From Pandoraea iniqua (GTDB taxonomy: Bacteria; Pseudomonadota; Gammaproteobacteria; Burkholderiales; Burkholderiaceae), in the NCBI RefSeq assembly GCF_902459685.1, contig NZ_CABPSF010000003.1, positions 1,049,538 to 1,113,537 on the forward strand: DNA of 64,000 nucleotides, given 5' to 3'. Each line of letters starts with the position of its first letter. Within the stretch, counting starts at the first letter, position 1. Positions 38,042 through 46,977 of the stretch are shown one piece after another. The notes beneath the pieces were generated by a model. It was not told where the DNA came from. It made no database searches and worked only from the letters and a program-made list of their open reading frames with translations. A program made the translations under genes and the position numbers.

Positions 38042-38124
38042 CCTGATCTCCCTCGCGCCCGGACGCGCATTGAATAACGACAGTGCCGCATAGCCCGCCG
38101 CTAGAGCTTCTTACCTAGCAAACC

Positions 38125-38142
38125 GAACGATCGTGCTATTAA
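38125..38142. promoter_or_regulatory. Palindrome and -10 candidate between SDR and ETF dehydrogenase genes
   Basis: ACGATCGT (38127-38134) is the core of a GAACGATCGTGC palindrome-like motif, immediately followed by TGCTATTAA, an extended -10 candidate for the plus strand. It could be a regulator site for the ETF dehydrogenase gene. The regulator cannot be named. Confidence 0.3.
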
Positions 38143-38219
38143 TATGCGGTTGCGAGGTGTTCCCCATTCCCGGAAAATGGCCGCACCCACGAATTCTAAC
38201 GTTTATAACAGGAGCATCA

Positions 38220-39890
38220 ATGGATCCCAAGCTGCTCGAGCAGTACGGCCCGAGGGAATCGATGGAGTATGACGTCGTCATTGTTGGCGGCGGTCCGGCC
38301 GGTCTGTCCACGGCCATCCGTCTGAAGCAGCGCGCACAGGAAGCCGGCAAGGAAATTTCCGTTTGTGTGTTGGAAAAAGGCTCGGAAATCGGCGCTCACA
38401 TCCTGTCCGGTGCCGTCATGGATCCGCAGGCGCTCACCGAACTCATCCCCGACTGGAAGGAACGCGGCGCGCCGCTCGACACCCCCGTCAGCGAAGACCG
38501 TTTCCTGTTTCTGACGGAAACGGGCGCGACCTCCACGCCGTCGTGGCTGCTGCCGGCCTGCTTCCAGAACCATGGCAACTACGTCATCAGCCTCGGCAAT
38601 GTCGTGCGCTGGCTGGGCCAGCAGGCCGAAGCGCTGGGCGTCGAAATTTTCCCGGGCTTTGCCGCCGCCGAAGTGCTCTACGACGAGAACGGCGCCGTGA
38701 TGGGCGTTGCCACCGGCAACATGGGCGTGGGCAAGGACGGCGAGCCGACCGAGAACTTCCAGCTCGGCATGGAATTGCACGCCAAGTACACGATCTTCTC
38801 GGAAGGCGCGCGCGGCAGCCTCGGCCGCCAGTTGATGCGCAAGTTCAATCTGGACGACGGCCGCGATCCGCAGGCCTATGGTCTGGGTATTAAAGAACTG
38901 TGGGAAATCGATCCGGCTAAGCACAAGGAAGGTCTGGTCGTGCACACGGCCGGCTGGCCGCTCAATTCGCACACCTACGGCGGCTCGTTCCTGTACCACC
39001 TGCCGAACAATCAGGTCGCCGTCGGCTTTATCGTCGGTCTCGATTACAGCAACCCGTATCTGTCGCCGTTCGAAGAATTCCAGCGCTACAAGACGCACCC
39101 GTCGATTCGCCACTTCCTCGAAGGCGGCAAGCGCGTGTCGTATGGCGCGCGCGCGATCACGGCCGGCGGCCTGCTCTCGCTGCCCAAGCTCGTCTTCAAG
39201 GGCGGTGCACTGGTCGGCTGCGAAGCCGGCTTCCTGAACGCCAGCCGCATCAAGGGCAGCCACGCCGCCATCAAGACCGGCATGATGGCCGCCGATGCGG
39301 CCTTCGACGCACTCACGGCTGAGCGTCAGCGCGATGAGCTGAGCGCCTATCCGGTGGCGTTCGAACAATCGTGGCTGTTCGAGGAGCTGAACAAGGCGCG
39401 CAACTTCAAGCAGTGGTTCAAGAAGGGCCTGACGGTCGCGACGCTGATGACCGGCATCGAGCAGAAACTGCTGGGCGGCAAGATGCCGTGGACGATCCAT
39501 CGCAAGAAGGCCGACCACGAATGTCTGCTGCCGGCCGCGCAGTGCCAGCCGATCGTCTATCCGAAGCCGGACGGCAAGCTCACGTTCGATCGCCTGTCGT
39601 CGGTGTTCATCTCCAACACCAATCACGAAGAGAACCAGCCGGCTCACCTCACGCTCAAGGATCCGAGCGTGCCGGTCGGCATCAACCTCTCGGAATACGC
39701 CGGACCGGAGCAGCGTTATTGCCCGGCCGGGGTGTATGAGTTCGTGAAGAACGACGACGATTCGGAACGTCTGCAAATCAACGCGCAGAACTGCGTGCAT
39801 TGCAAGACGTGCGACATCAAGGACCCGACGCAGAACATCGTGTGGGTCACGCCGGAAGGTGGCGGCGGGCCGAACTATCCGAACATGTAA
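38220..39890 (+). CDS. Electron-transfer flavoprotein:ubiquinone oxidoreductase
   Basis: 556 residues, full length. The FAD-binding GGGPAGLSTAIRLKQRA is near the N-terminus, and the C-terminal 4Fe-4S domain has four cysteines (YCPAG, NCVHCKTC, followed by DIKDPTQNIVWVTPEGGGGP). It passes electrons from ETF, reduced by acyl-CoA and other dehydrogenases, to membrane ubiquinone. The ATG at 38220 follows AGGAG; the longer frame is rejected. Confidence 0.96.
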   Translation: MDPKLLEQYGPRESMEYDVVIVGGGPAGLSTAIRLKQRAQEAGKEISVCVLEKGSEIGAHILSGAVMDPQALTELIPDWKERGAPLDTPVSEDRFLFLTETGATSTPSWLLPACFQNHGNYVISLGNVVRWLGQQAEALGVEIFPGFAAAEVLYDENGAVMGVATGNMGVGKDGEPTENFQLGMELHAKYTIFSEGARGSLGRQLMRKFNLDDGRDPQAYGLGIKELWEIDPAKHKEGLVVHTAGWPLNSHTYGGSFLYHLPNNQVAVGFIVGLDYSNPYLSPFEEFQRYKTHPSIRHFLEGGKRVSYGARAITAGGLLSLPKLVFKGGALVGCEAGFLNASRIKGSHAAIKTGMMAADAAFDALTAERQRDELSAYPVAFEQSWLFEELNKARNFKQWFKKGLTVATLMTGIEQKLLGGKMPWTIHRKKADHECLLPAAQCQPIVYPKPDGKLTFDRLSSVFISNTNHEENQPAHLTLKDPSVPVGINLSEYAGPEQRYCPAGVYEFVKNDDDSERLQINAQNCVHCKTCDIKDPTQNIVWVTPEGGGGPNYPNM

Positions 39891-39900
39891 TTCCCGACAG

Positions 39901-39922
39901 CCGCCGGTTCGCCCGGCGGTTT
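39901..39922 (+). terminator. Hairpin after the ETF dehydrogenase gene
   Basis: 7-bp arms CCGCCGG / CCGGCGG with a 5-nt loop, then TTTGT. It lies 10 bp after the stop. Confidence 0.6.
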
Positions 39923-40003
39923 GTCATTTCGCGGGGCACTTCGCGAACGCTCGCTGAATGTCGCGGACCCTCGCTCGATTCACGCCAAAGGCAAGGAGGC
40001 TTC

Positions 40004-40345
40004 ATGCCACGAACTTCCCCAACTTCGCTGTTTTCCCGTCGTTCGGTTGCGATCTCAGGCGCCGCGCTTGCGGGTGCATTGTTGATTGCCAGCCCGGCGG
40101 TGCAGGCAAAGACCGTGAGCTATCTCTGCGAGAACGGCCACGTCGCTGTCGTGGTCTACGACGATCACAATCTCGGCGGTGACGTCACGCTGTACTGGTC
40201 AGGCAAACGCGAAGTGCTCAAACCTGCGCGCGCCGCGAGCGGTGAGAAGCATGTCGGGCGAACACTGATCTGGTGGAGCAAGGGGCCGGAAGGCACGCTC
40301 TACACGGCGAAGGGCGAGCAGCCGATCACGCAGTGCAAGGAATAG
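40004..40345 (+). CDS. MliC-like lysozyme inhibitor
   Basis: 113 residues with a signal peptide (RRSVAISGAALAGALLIASPAVQA) and a mature domain beginning KTVSYLCENGHVAVVVYDDH, with VTLYWSGKREVLKPARAASGEKHV and LIWWSKGPEGTLYT. This matches the MliC/PliC family of periplasmic inhibitors of C-type lysozyme, with cysteines at YLC and TQC as in the family disulfide. The signal has RR but no lipobox, so it is soluble in the periplasm. AAGGAGG precedes the ATG. Confidence 0.85.
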   Translation: MPRTSPTSLFSRRSVAISGAALAGALLIASPAVQAKTVSYLCENGHVAVVVYDDHNLGGDVTLYWSGKREVLKPARAASGEKHVGRTLIWWSKGPEGTLYTAKGEQPITQCKE

Positions 40346-40377
40346 GCCGGTAACGGTCGGTAGCGGTCGGTAGAAAT

Positions 40378-40412
40378 GAAAAACGCCAGACAGATTTGTC
40401 TGGCGTTTTTTT
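40378..40412. terminator. Bidirectional intrinsic terminator
   Basis: ACGCCAGACA / TGTCTGGCGT arms with a GATT loop, with A-run upstream and T-run downstream. It lies between the convergent mliC-like and aroC genes and should stop both. Confidence 0.9.
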
Positions 40413-40466
40413 ATGCAGCCTGCAAGCTTTGCGAACGGTCAGCGCCGCCGCAAACGTGCCGCAAAT

Positions 40467-41570
40467 TTACTCCGGTGCGTGCGAAGCAATCACCGGCGTG
40501 CCGACATGAACGTCGCCACATTGCGCACGATGACGCAGTGCGTGGTCGATCAGCACCAAGGCCAGCAGCGCTTCTGCAATCGGCGTGGCGCGAATGCCAA
40601 CGCAAGGGTCGTGGCGTCCGAACGTTTCGACCGTCGCCGCATCGCCGGCCTTGTCGATCGAACGACGCGGTGTGCGAATGCTCGAGGTCGGCTTGATGGC
40701 GATAGAAACGTCGACATCCTGTCCGGTGGAGATACCGCCCAGAATCCCGCCGGCGTTGTTGCCGACGAAGCCTTCCGGCGTCAGTTCGTCGCCGTGCTCC
40801 GAGCCCTTCTGCGTCACGCTGCGGAAACCCGCACCGATCTCGACGCCCTTCACGGCGTTGAGGCCCATCATCGCGTGTGCGATGTCGGCATCGAGGCGAT
40901 CGAACAGCGGCTCGCCCAAGCCCACCGGCACCCCCGTCGCGACCACTCGCAGCTTCGCGCCAACGGAGTCCCCTGCTTTACGCAGGTCGTCCATATACGC
41001 TTCGAGTTGCGGCACGACCTCGGCATTCGCGGCGAAGAACGGGTTTTGCGACACTTGCGACCAATCGGTCTGCGGCACTTCAATGTCGCCGAGTTGCGTC
41101 ATGCAGCCGTGAATTTGCACACCATAGCGCTCGGTCAGCCACTTCTTGGCGACGGCGCCCGCCGCCACCACCGGTGCCGTCAGACGCGCTGACGACCGGC
41201 CGCCGCCGCGATAATCGCGCACGCCATATTTCTGCCAGTAGGTGTAGTCGGCGTGGCCGGGACGGAAGGTCTCGACGATGTTGCCGTAGTCCTTGCTGCG
41301 TTGATCCGTATTACGGATGAGCAAGGCAATGGGGGTGCCCGTCGTCACGCCCTCGAAGACGCCGGAGAGAATCTCGACGGCATCGGGTTCGTTGCGCTGT
41401 GTGACGTGGCGCGACGTGCCGGGGCGGCGGCGATCCAGTTCGACCTGAATGTCGGCTTCCGTGAGCGCCATTCCCGGCGGGCAGCCGTCGATGACGCAGC
41501 CGATGGCCGGGCCATGCGATTCGCCGAAAGTGGTGACGGTAAACAGGGTTCCAAGCGTATTGCCAGACAT
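40467..41570 (-). CDS. aroC: Chorismate synthase
   Basis: 367 residues, full length. It starts [33 protein letters not shown]; the substrate- and FMN-binding segments ([23 protein letters not shown]) follow. It converts EPSP to chorismate, the last common step of aromatic amino acid synthesis, using reduced FMN. Confidence 0.98.
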   Translation of the reverse strand: MSGNTLGTLFTVTTFGESHGPAIGCVIDGCPPGMALTEADIQVELDRRRPGTSRHVTQRNEPDAVEILSGVFEGVTTGTPIALLIRNTDQRSKDYGNIVETFRPGHADYTYWQKYGVRDYRGGGRSSARLTAPVVAAGAVAKKWLTERYGVQIHGCMTQLGDIEVPQTDWSQVSQNPFFAANAEVVPQLEAYMDDLRKAGDSVGAKLRVVATGVPVGLGEPLFDRLDADIAHAMMGLNAVKGVEIGAGFRSVTQKGSEHGDELTPEGFVGNNAGGILGGISTGQDVDVSIAIKPTSSIRTPRRSIDKAGDAATVETFGRHDPCVGIRATPIAEALLALVLIDHALRHRAQCGDVHVGTPVIASHAPE

Positions 41571-41634
41571 ACGGGGATCAGGTTCGGGTGAGACGGGAAG
41601 GCCCTATTATGCCAGCGATCCCGCCCCGCCGCGC

Positions 41635-43554
41635 TCAGACTGGCCAAGGGCCTCGCAATTCAAGGACACGCTCGCGCAGTACCTCAGGGGTCGCCTGCAC
41701 GGCCGTCACCGGTTCGCCGATCACCAGTTCCAGCCGGTTGAGGATGCCGCGCTTGAACGGACGCGTCATTGCCGCGCCGCCATGCTTCGAGAAGAAGCTG
41801 CCCCACAGCCCGCGAAGCGCCATGGGCACGACCGGCACCGGCGAACGATCGAGAATACGCCGCACCCCTTGCCGGAACGCCTGCAACTCGCCGGACGCGG
41901 TGAGTTTGCCCTCCGGGAAAATACAGACCACTTCCCCCGCATCGAGCGCCTGCGCAATAGCTTCGTAAGCGCGCGTCAGACCTTGCGCATCTTCGTGCGC
42001 AGGCGCAATCGGAATCGCCTTGACCGTCCGGAAGAACCACGACAGCACCGGGATGCGGAAAATCCGGTGATCCATCACGAAGCGCACCGGCCGCCGAATG
42101 GAAGCCCCGATCACCACGGCATCAGCGAAGCTCACGTGATTGCACACCAGCACGCACGGCCCCTCGTCGGGAATACGCTCGGCGCCTTTGACGTCGATGC
42201 GATACACCGTGTGCAGCAGCAGCCACATCACAAACCGGATCAGAAACTCCGGCAACAGTGCGTAGAGATACACGGCCACCAACGCGTTAAGAATCCCGGT
42301 CACGAGATACAACTGGTCGATGGTGAACCCGGCGCGCGTCAGCGCCATGGCCATCAGCGACGACACGACCATGAACAGTGCATTGAGGATGTTGTTGGCG
42401 GCGATGATCCGTGCACGGTGCGACGGCGCGCTACGGCTCTGAATCAAGGCGTAGAGCGGCACGCTGTAGAAGCCGCCGAACATCGCGAGCAGGAACAGAT
42501 CGGCCAGAATGCGCCAGTGACCCGGCTGGGCGAGAAACTGTCCGACGGTCTGCAAGGTCGCGCCCGGCACACCGCCGCGACTCGCAAAGTACAGATCCAC
42601 GGCGAAGACGGTCATGCCGATCGAGCCGAACGGCACAAGCCCGATTTCCACCTTGCCGCCCGACAAGCGCTCGCACAACATCGAGCCGACCCCGATACCC
42701 ACCGAGAACATCGCGAGCAACAGCGTCACGACATTCGGGTTGGCCCCCAGCACGTCGCGCGAGAAATTGAAGAACGACGCGAGAAACGTCGCCCCCAGAA
42801 ACCACAGCCACGAAATGCCCAGCAGGCTCAGGAACACCGCACGATCGCTGCGGGCGATGCGCAGGTTGCGCCACGTTTCCGTGATCGGATTCCAGTTGAT
42901 GCGCAGATCCGGCTGCGCCGCCGGCGTCGACGGCACCCAAGTGGAAACGAGCCGCCCGAGCAGCGCCAGCGTGACGCACACGCCACCGAGCCACGGCAAC
43001 GCCGACGCCCCGACACCGGCAATCTCACCGCCGATGATCGTGCCGATCAAGATCGCCACGAACGTGCCCATCTCGACCAGCCCGTTGCCCCCCACCAGTT
43101 CGTGGTTACCGAGATGCTGCGGCAGATAGGCGTACTTCACCGGCCCGAACAGCGTCGAGTGCAACCCCATCAGGAACGTGCAGACGTAGAGCAGCGGCGC
43201 GCTCGCCCAGAGAAAGCCGGCCGCACCCACGACCATGATGGCGATCTCCAGCGTCTTGACGAAGCGGATCAGGCGCGCCTTGTCCCACTTGTCGGCGATC
43301 TGACCGCTCGTGGCGGAAAACAGCAGGAACGGCGCAATGAAGATGGCAGAAATCAGGAACGCGGCCGTCTTGCCGTCAACATTCTGGAAGAGTGTCGCGT
43401 GATACGTCACGAGCGACGTGAACGCGATCTTGAACACGTTGTCGTTCATCGCGCCCAGGAACTGGGTCCAGAAAAACGGCGCGAAACGACGCTCTCTCAA
43501 TAACCGGGATTGGTGGCCCTCGCCGCGCACCCCGCGCTGGCTCGGTTGGCTCAC
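41635..43554 (-). CDS. MFS transporter-acyltransferase fusion
   Basis: 639 residues. The N-terminal 400 form a 12-helix MFS transporter of the LplT type (FWTQFLGAMNDNVFKIAF, IADKWDKARLIRFVK). The C-terminal part (about 430-639) is a PlsC acyltransferase with NHVSFAD (HX4D) and FPEGKLTASG. It should import lysophospholipid and reacylate it. Unlike Aas/LplT systems in other species there is no acyl-ACP synthetase domain at the end. The GTG at 43554 overlaps the stop of the CBS gene by 4 bp (GTGA). Confidence 0.88.
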   Translation of the reverse strand: MSQPSQRGVRGEGHQSRLLRERRFAPFFWTQFLGAMNDNVFKIAFTSLVTYHATLFQNVDGKTAAFLISAIFIAPFLLFSATSGQIADKWDKARLIRFVKTLEIAIMVVGAAGFLWASAPLLYVCTFLMGLHSTLFGPVKYAYLPQHLGNHELVGGNGLVEMGTFVAILIGTIIGGEIAGVGASALPWLGGVCVTLALLGRLVSTWVPSTPAAQPDLRINWNPITETWRNLRIARSDRAVFLSLLGISWLWFLGATFLASFFNFSRDVLGANPNVVTLLLAMFSVGIGVGSMLCERLSGGKVEIGLVPFGSIGMTVFAVDLYFASRGGVPGATLQTVGQFLAQPGHWRILADLFLLAMFGGFYSVPLYALIQSRSAPSHRARIIAANNILNALFMVVSSLMAMALTRAGFTIDQLYLVTGILNALVAVYLYALLPEFLIRFVMWLLLHTVYRIDVKGAERIPDEGPCVLVCNHVSFADAVVIGASIRRPVRFVMDHRIFRIPVLSWFFRTVKAIPIAPAHEDAQGLTRAYEAIAQALDAGEVVCIFPEGKLTASGELQAFRQGVRRILDRSPVPVVPMALRGLWGSFFSKHGGAAMTRPFKRGILNRLELVIGEPVTAVQATPEVLRERVLELRGPWPV

Positions 43555-44006
43555 TTGGTGCTTTCCGCTTCCTCGGCCGGCCAGTCGCGAATGTAGGCCT
43601 TGAGCATACGATTCTCGAACGACTGCTCTTCGACGACGGCACGCGCCACATCGTAGAACGAAATCACGCCCATCAACGTGCGGCTGTCCATCACCGGCAG
43701 ATAGCGCGCGTGACGCTCCAGCATCATGCGGCGCACTTCGTTGACGTCCGTTTCAGGCGTGCAGGTGAGCGGGTGATCGTCCATCACCTTGCGGATGGTC
43801 GACGTACCGACGGTGCCGCCGTTCTTGCTGATCGTATTGATGATTTCGCGGAACGTGAGCATGCCCACCAGATCGCCGAACTCCATCACGACCAGCGAGC
43901 CGATATCGTGCTCCGCCATCGTGTCGACGGCTTCGGCCAGCGACGTTTCCGGGGTCACGGTGAAAAGGGTGTTGCCCTTTACCTTCAGGATGTCAGACAC
44001 ACGCAT
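43551..44006 (-). CDS. CBS domain protein
   Basis: 151 residues, essentially two CBS motifs: VTPETSLAEAVDTMAEHDIGSLVVMEFGDLVGMLTFREI (about 20-60) and CTPETDVNEVRRMMLERHARYLPVMDSRTLMGVISFYDVARAV (about 85-130). CBS pairs bind adenosyl nucleotides. GAGGAG precedes the ATG at 44006. It is translationally coupled to the MFS-acyltransferase gene. Confidence 0.9.
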   Translation of the reverse strand: MRVSDILKVKGNTLFTVTPETSLAEAVDTMAEHDIGSLVVMEFGDLVGMLTFREIINTISKNGGTVGTSTIRKVMDDHPLTCTPETDVNEVRRMMLERHARYLPVMDSRTLMGVISFYDVARAVVEEQSFENRMLKAYIRDWPAEEAESTK

Positions 44007-44481
44007 GGCACACACTCCTCTTTGCTTGACGCAGGCGGCGGTTTCGGAACGCTGCCGAAGACCACCGCCGGACTTCGAAATTTCGAAAATTCAAAAGTCC
44101 GAATGGCGACGCGAATCACCGGCAGGTCTGCCAGCGTCTCCGCACTGAATTGTAATTAGTTGAAGTGATGCTATCGGAAAGCGTTCCAAAAGGAAAGGCA
44201 CGATGGGCCGTCCATCGCCGTGTGGCGCGGGTTTTCGGCCGATTCTGCCCCCTCGCTCGGACAACACCCGATGCGCCGGCTCGGACGGCACCGCAATTTC
44301 CCTGAGTCCCCCACGAATGCCTGTCGGTGCGCACGAAGGTGGTGCTAGGATTGCCGTATACGTCAAGTGATCACGCCGCAGACATGACATTTCAGTGTCG
44401 TTGGCGCGTCATTGATCTTGCTGCCGACGTTCTCGCTCATTTTCCCGTTGTTCCTTCTTGTGCTACGAGGCCATCACCGAT
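44007..44481. other. Divergent intergenic region between CBS and metY genes
   Basis: 475 bp with no convincing gene. It holds a perfect 14-bp palindrome TTCGAAATTTCGAA at 44074-44087, 68 bp upstream of the CBS gene, which could be an operator. I looked for a SAM-type riboswitch before metY and saw none. Confidence 0.4.
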
Positions 44482-45768
44482 ATGTCCGTACCGCATTTCG
44501 ACACGCTTGCCCTGCATGCCGGGGCCGCCCCCGACCCCACCACGGGGGCGCGCGCCACGCCGATCTACCAGACCACGTCGTTCGTGTTTACCGATTCGGA
44601 TCAGGCCGCCGCACTCTTCAATATGGAGCGTGCCGGGCACGTCTACTCGCGCATTTCGAACCCGACGAACGCGGTGTTCGAAGAGCGCATGGCCGCACTC
44701 GAAAACGGCGTGGGGGCCATTGCCACCGCCAGCGGTCAGGCAGCGCTGCATCTGGCGATTGCCACGTTAATGGGCGCGGGCGCGCACATCGTGGCGTCGA
44801 GCGCGTTGTACGGCGGCTCGCACAACCTGCTGCACTACACGCTGCGCCGTTTCGGCATCGAAACCACGTTCGTGCGTCCCGGCGACCTCGACGGCTGGCG
44901 TGCAGCCGTACGGCCCGAGACGCGCCTCTTCTTCGGTGAGACGCTCGGCAACCCGGGGCTCGACGTGCTCGACATTCCAAATGTCGCGCAAATTGCCCAC
45001 GACGCGGGCGTGCCGCTGATGGTGGACAGCACGTTCACCACGCCATGGCTCATCAAGCCGTTCGATCACGGTGCAGACCTCGTGTATCACTCCGCCACCA
45101 AGTTTCTCGGCGGACACGGCACGACGATCGGCGGCGTGCTGATCGACGGCGGCACGTTCGACTTTGAGGCGAGCGGCAAATTTCCCGAACTGACGGAACC
45201 TTACGACGGCTTTCACGGCATGGTGTTTGCTGAAGAAAGCTCCGTCGCCCCGTTCCTGCTTCGCGCACGCCGCGAGGGGCTGCGCGACTTCGGCGCGTGT
45301 CTGCATCCGCAGGCGGCGTGGCAGTTGCTGCAAGGCATCGAGACGCTGCCGCTGCGCATGGCCCGGCACGTCGACAACGCGCGCCGGGTGGTCGAGTTTC
45401 TGGCCGGGCACGAAGCCGTGGCGTCCGTCGCCTACCCCGAACTGCCCACGCACCCGGATCACGCGCTCGCCAAACAGTTGTTGCCGCGCGGCGCGGGGGC
45501 CGTGTTCAGCTTCAATCTGAAAGGCGACCGGGAAGCCGGGCGCCGTTTCATCGAATCGTTGCAGTTGTTCTCGCATCTGGCCAACGTCGGCGACGCGCGC
45601 TCGCTCGTCATCCATCCCGCATCGACCACCCACTTCCGTATGGACGCGGCTGCGCTTGCGGCGGCCGGTATTGGCGAAGGCACCGTGCGCCTGTCGATCG
45701 GGCTGGAAGATCCGGACGATCTGATTCAAGACCTCAAGCGCGGCCTGAAGGCATCGACCAAACGATAA
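44482..45768 (+). CDS. metY: O-acetyl/O-succinylhomoserine sulfhydrylase
   Basis: 428-residue PLP enzyme of the Cys/Met metabolism family. The PLP lysine is in YHSATKFLGGHGTTIGG, and MVDSTFTTPWLIKPFDHGADL is diagnostic. GFHGMVFAEESSVAPFLLRARREGLRDFGACLHP and the C-terminal SIGLEDPDDLIQDL match O-acetylhomoserine aminocarboxypropyltransferases, which make homocysteine from acetylhomoserine and sulfide. Succinylhomoserine as substrate is not excluded. The ATG at 44482 precedes MSVPHFDTLALHAG. Confidence 0.92.
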   Translation: MSVPHFDTLALHAGAAPDPTTGARATPIYQTTSFVFTDSDQAAALFNMERAGHVYSRISNPTNAVFEERMAALENGVGAIATASGQAALHLAIATLMGAGAHIVASSALYGGSHNLLHYTLRRFGIETTFVRPGDLDGWRAAVRPETRLFFGETLGNPGLDVLDIPNVAQIAHDAGVPLMVDSTFTTPWLIKPFDHGADLVYHSATKFLGGHGTTIGGVLIDGGTFDFEASGKFPELTEPYDGFHGMVFAEESSVAPFLLRARREGLRDFGACLHPQAAWQLLQGIETLPLRMARHVDNARRVVEFLAGHEAVASVAYPELPTHPDHALAKQLLPRGAGAVFSFNLKGDREAGRRFIESLQLFSHLANVGDARSLVIHPASTTHFRMDAAALAAAGIGEGTVRLSIGLEDPDDLIQDLKRGLKASTKR

Positions 45769-45782
45769 CGGGGACACGATTC

Positions 45783-46601
45783 ATGAACTTCAACGTCGCG
45801 GGCAACACCGTCTACGCGTACACCGCAGGCAAATCGATTCAGCCGTCGCAGCCGACGGTCGTCTTTCTGCACGGCGCCCAGCATGATCACAGCGTATGGG
45901 GGCTGCAAAGCCGATATCTCGCGAATCACGGCATGAACGTGCTCGCACTCGACCTGCCCGGCCACCACCGCAGCGGCGGTGCGCCGCTCACGAGCATCGG
46001 CGCACTGGCCGATTGGGTGGTCGCCGTACTGGATGCGGCGGGTGTCGCCACCGCCGCGTGGGTCGGCCACAGCATGGGCTCGCTGATTGCGCTCGACGCG
46101 GCTGCGCGTCATCCGGCGCGCGTGTCGAAAATCGCGCTGGTCGGCACGGCCTATCCGATGAAAGTCTCCGACACGCTGCTGGACGCCGCCGCACACCGCG
46201 AGCCGGAAGCGATTGCCCTCGTCAACGAGTGGTCGCACAGCACGATGGCCGCGAAGCCCTCCGCGCCCGGGCCGGGTTTCTGGACGTGGGGCGGCAACCA
46301 GCGGCTGATGGAGCGCGTAGCGAAACGGAATCCGGGCGAAAAGGTGTTTCTGACCGACTTCGAAGCCTGCAATGGCTACGAGCGGGGTTGGGACGCGGCC
46401 GCTCAGGTGAAGTGCCCGGTACTGGCCGTGCTCGGGCAGCGCGATCAGATGACGCCCCCGCGCGCCGCGAAGGCACTGCTCGACGCCCTGCGTGAAGGCG
46501 GCGCCCCCGTGACGGTTCAGACCGTCAACGCAGGGCACGCCATCATGACGGAACAGCCGGATGCGCTGCTCGATGCCCTCGTGCAATTCATGCGACACTG
46601 A
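45783..46601 (+). CDS. Alpha/beta hydrolase
   Basis: 272 residues. VVFLHGAQHDHSVWG, LDLPGHHRSGG, the GHSMGSLIALDAA nucleophile elbow, acid in LGQRDQMTPP and His in NAGHAIMTEQ give a full catalytic set. It is 14 bp downstream of metY and so probably co-transcribed. The substrate is unknown. Confidence 0.88.
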   Translation: MNFNVAGNTVYAYTAGKSIQPSQPTVVFLHGAQHDHSVWGLQSRYLANHGMNVLALDLPGHHRSGGAPLTSIGALADWVVAVLDAAGVATAAWVGHSMGSLIALDAAARHPARVSKIALVGTAYPMKVSDTLLDAAAHREPEAIALVNEWSHSTMAAKPSAPGPGFWTWGGNQRLMERVAKRNPGEKVFLTDFEACNGYERGWDAAAQVKCPVLAVLGQRDQMTPPRAAKALLDALREGGAPVTVQTVNAGHAIMTEQPDALLDALVQFMRH

Positions 46602-46653
46602 GCGCGACACTGAGCGCGACACCCAGTGCGTCAACTCGCAAAGGAGGCCGGTC

Positions 46654-46977
46654 ATGCGAGATTCCCACGACACCGCACCCGTGTTTCAGCGGTTTGCGGA
46701 TTTCTACCCGTTTTATCTGGGCGAACACCGTAACGCCACCTGCCGCCGACTGCACTTCGTCGGCTCGTGGGGCGTGATTGCGTGTGTGCTGGTGTTTGCA
46801 TTCACCGGCAACGTCTGGTGGCTACCGGCGGCCGTCGTGTGCGGCTATGCGTTTGCGTGGGTCGGCCACTTCTTTTTCGAAAAGAACCGGCCGGCCACGT
46901 TTCGCCACCCGCTCTACAGCCTGCTGGGCGACTGGGTGATGTTCCGCGATATCTGCCTCGGGCGCATCAAGCTCTAG
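46654..46977 (+). CDS. Mpo1-like/DUF962 membrane protein
   Basis: 107 residues with FADFYPFYLGEHRNATCRRLHFVGSWG, a family signature including histidines, then three hydrophobic stretches and VGHFFFEKNRPATF. Yeast Mpo1 is an iron-dependent 2-hydroxy fatty acid dioxygenase; the bacterial role is not established. AAGGAGG precedes the ATG. Its last 11 bp overlap the convergent YihY gene. Confidence 0.85.
   Translation: MRDSHDTAPVFQRFADFYPFYLGEHRNATCRRLHFVGSWGVIACVLVFAFTGNVWWLPAAVVCGYAFAWVGHFFFEKNRPATFRHPLYSLLGDWVMFRDICLGRIKL

Noticed and set aside
41449..43503. 684-codon plus-strand open frame opposite the MFS-acyltransferase gene
   Set aside because: Arg/His/Gln-rich shadow frame without homology; the minus-strand gene is full length and well conserved.
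44007..44481. SAM-type riboswitch before metY
   Set aside because: I looked for conserved SAM-binding core sequences and a terminator-antiterminator pair and found neither.
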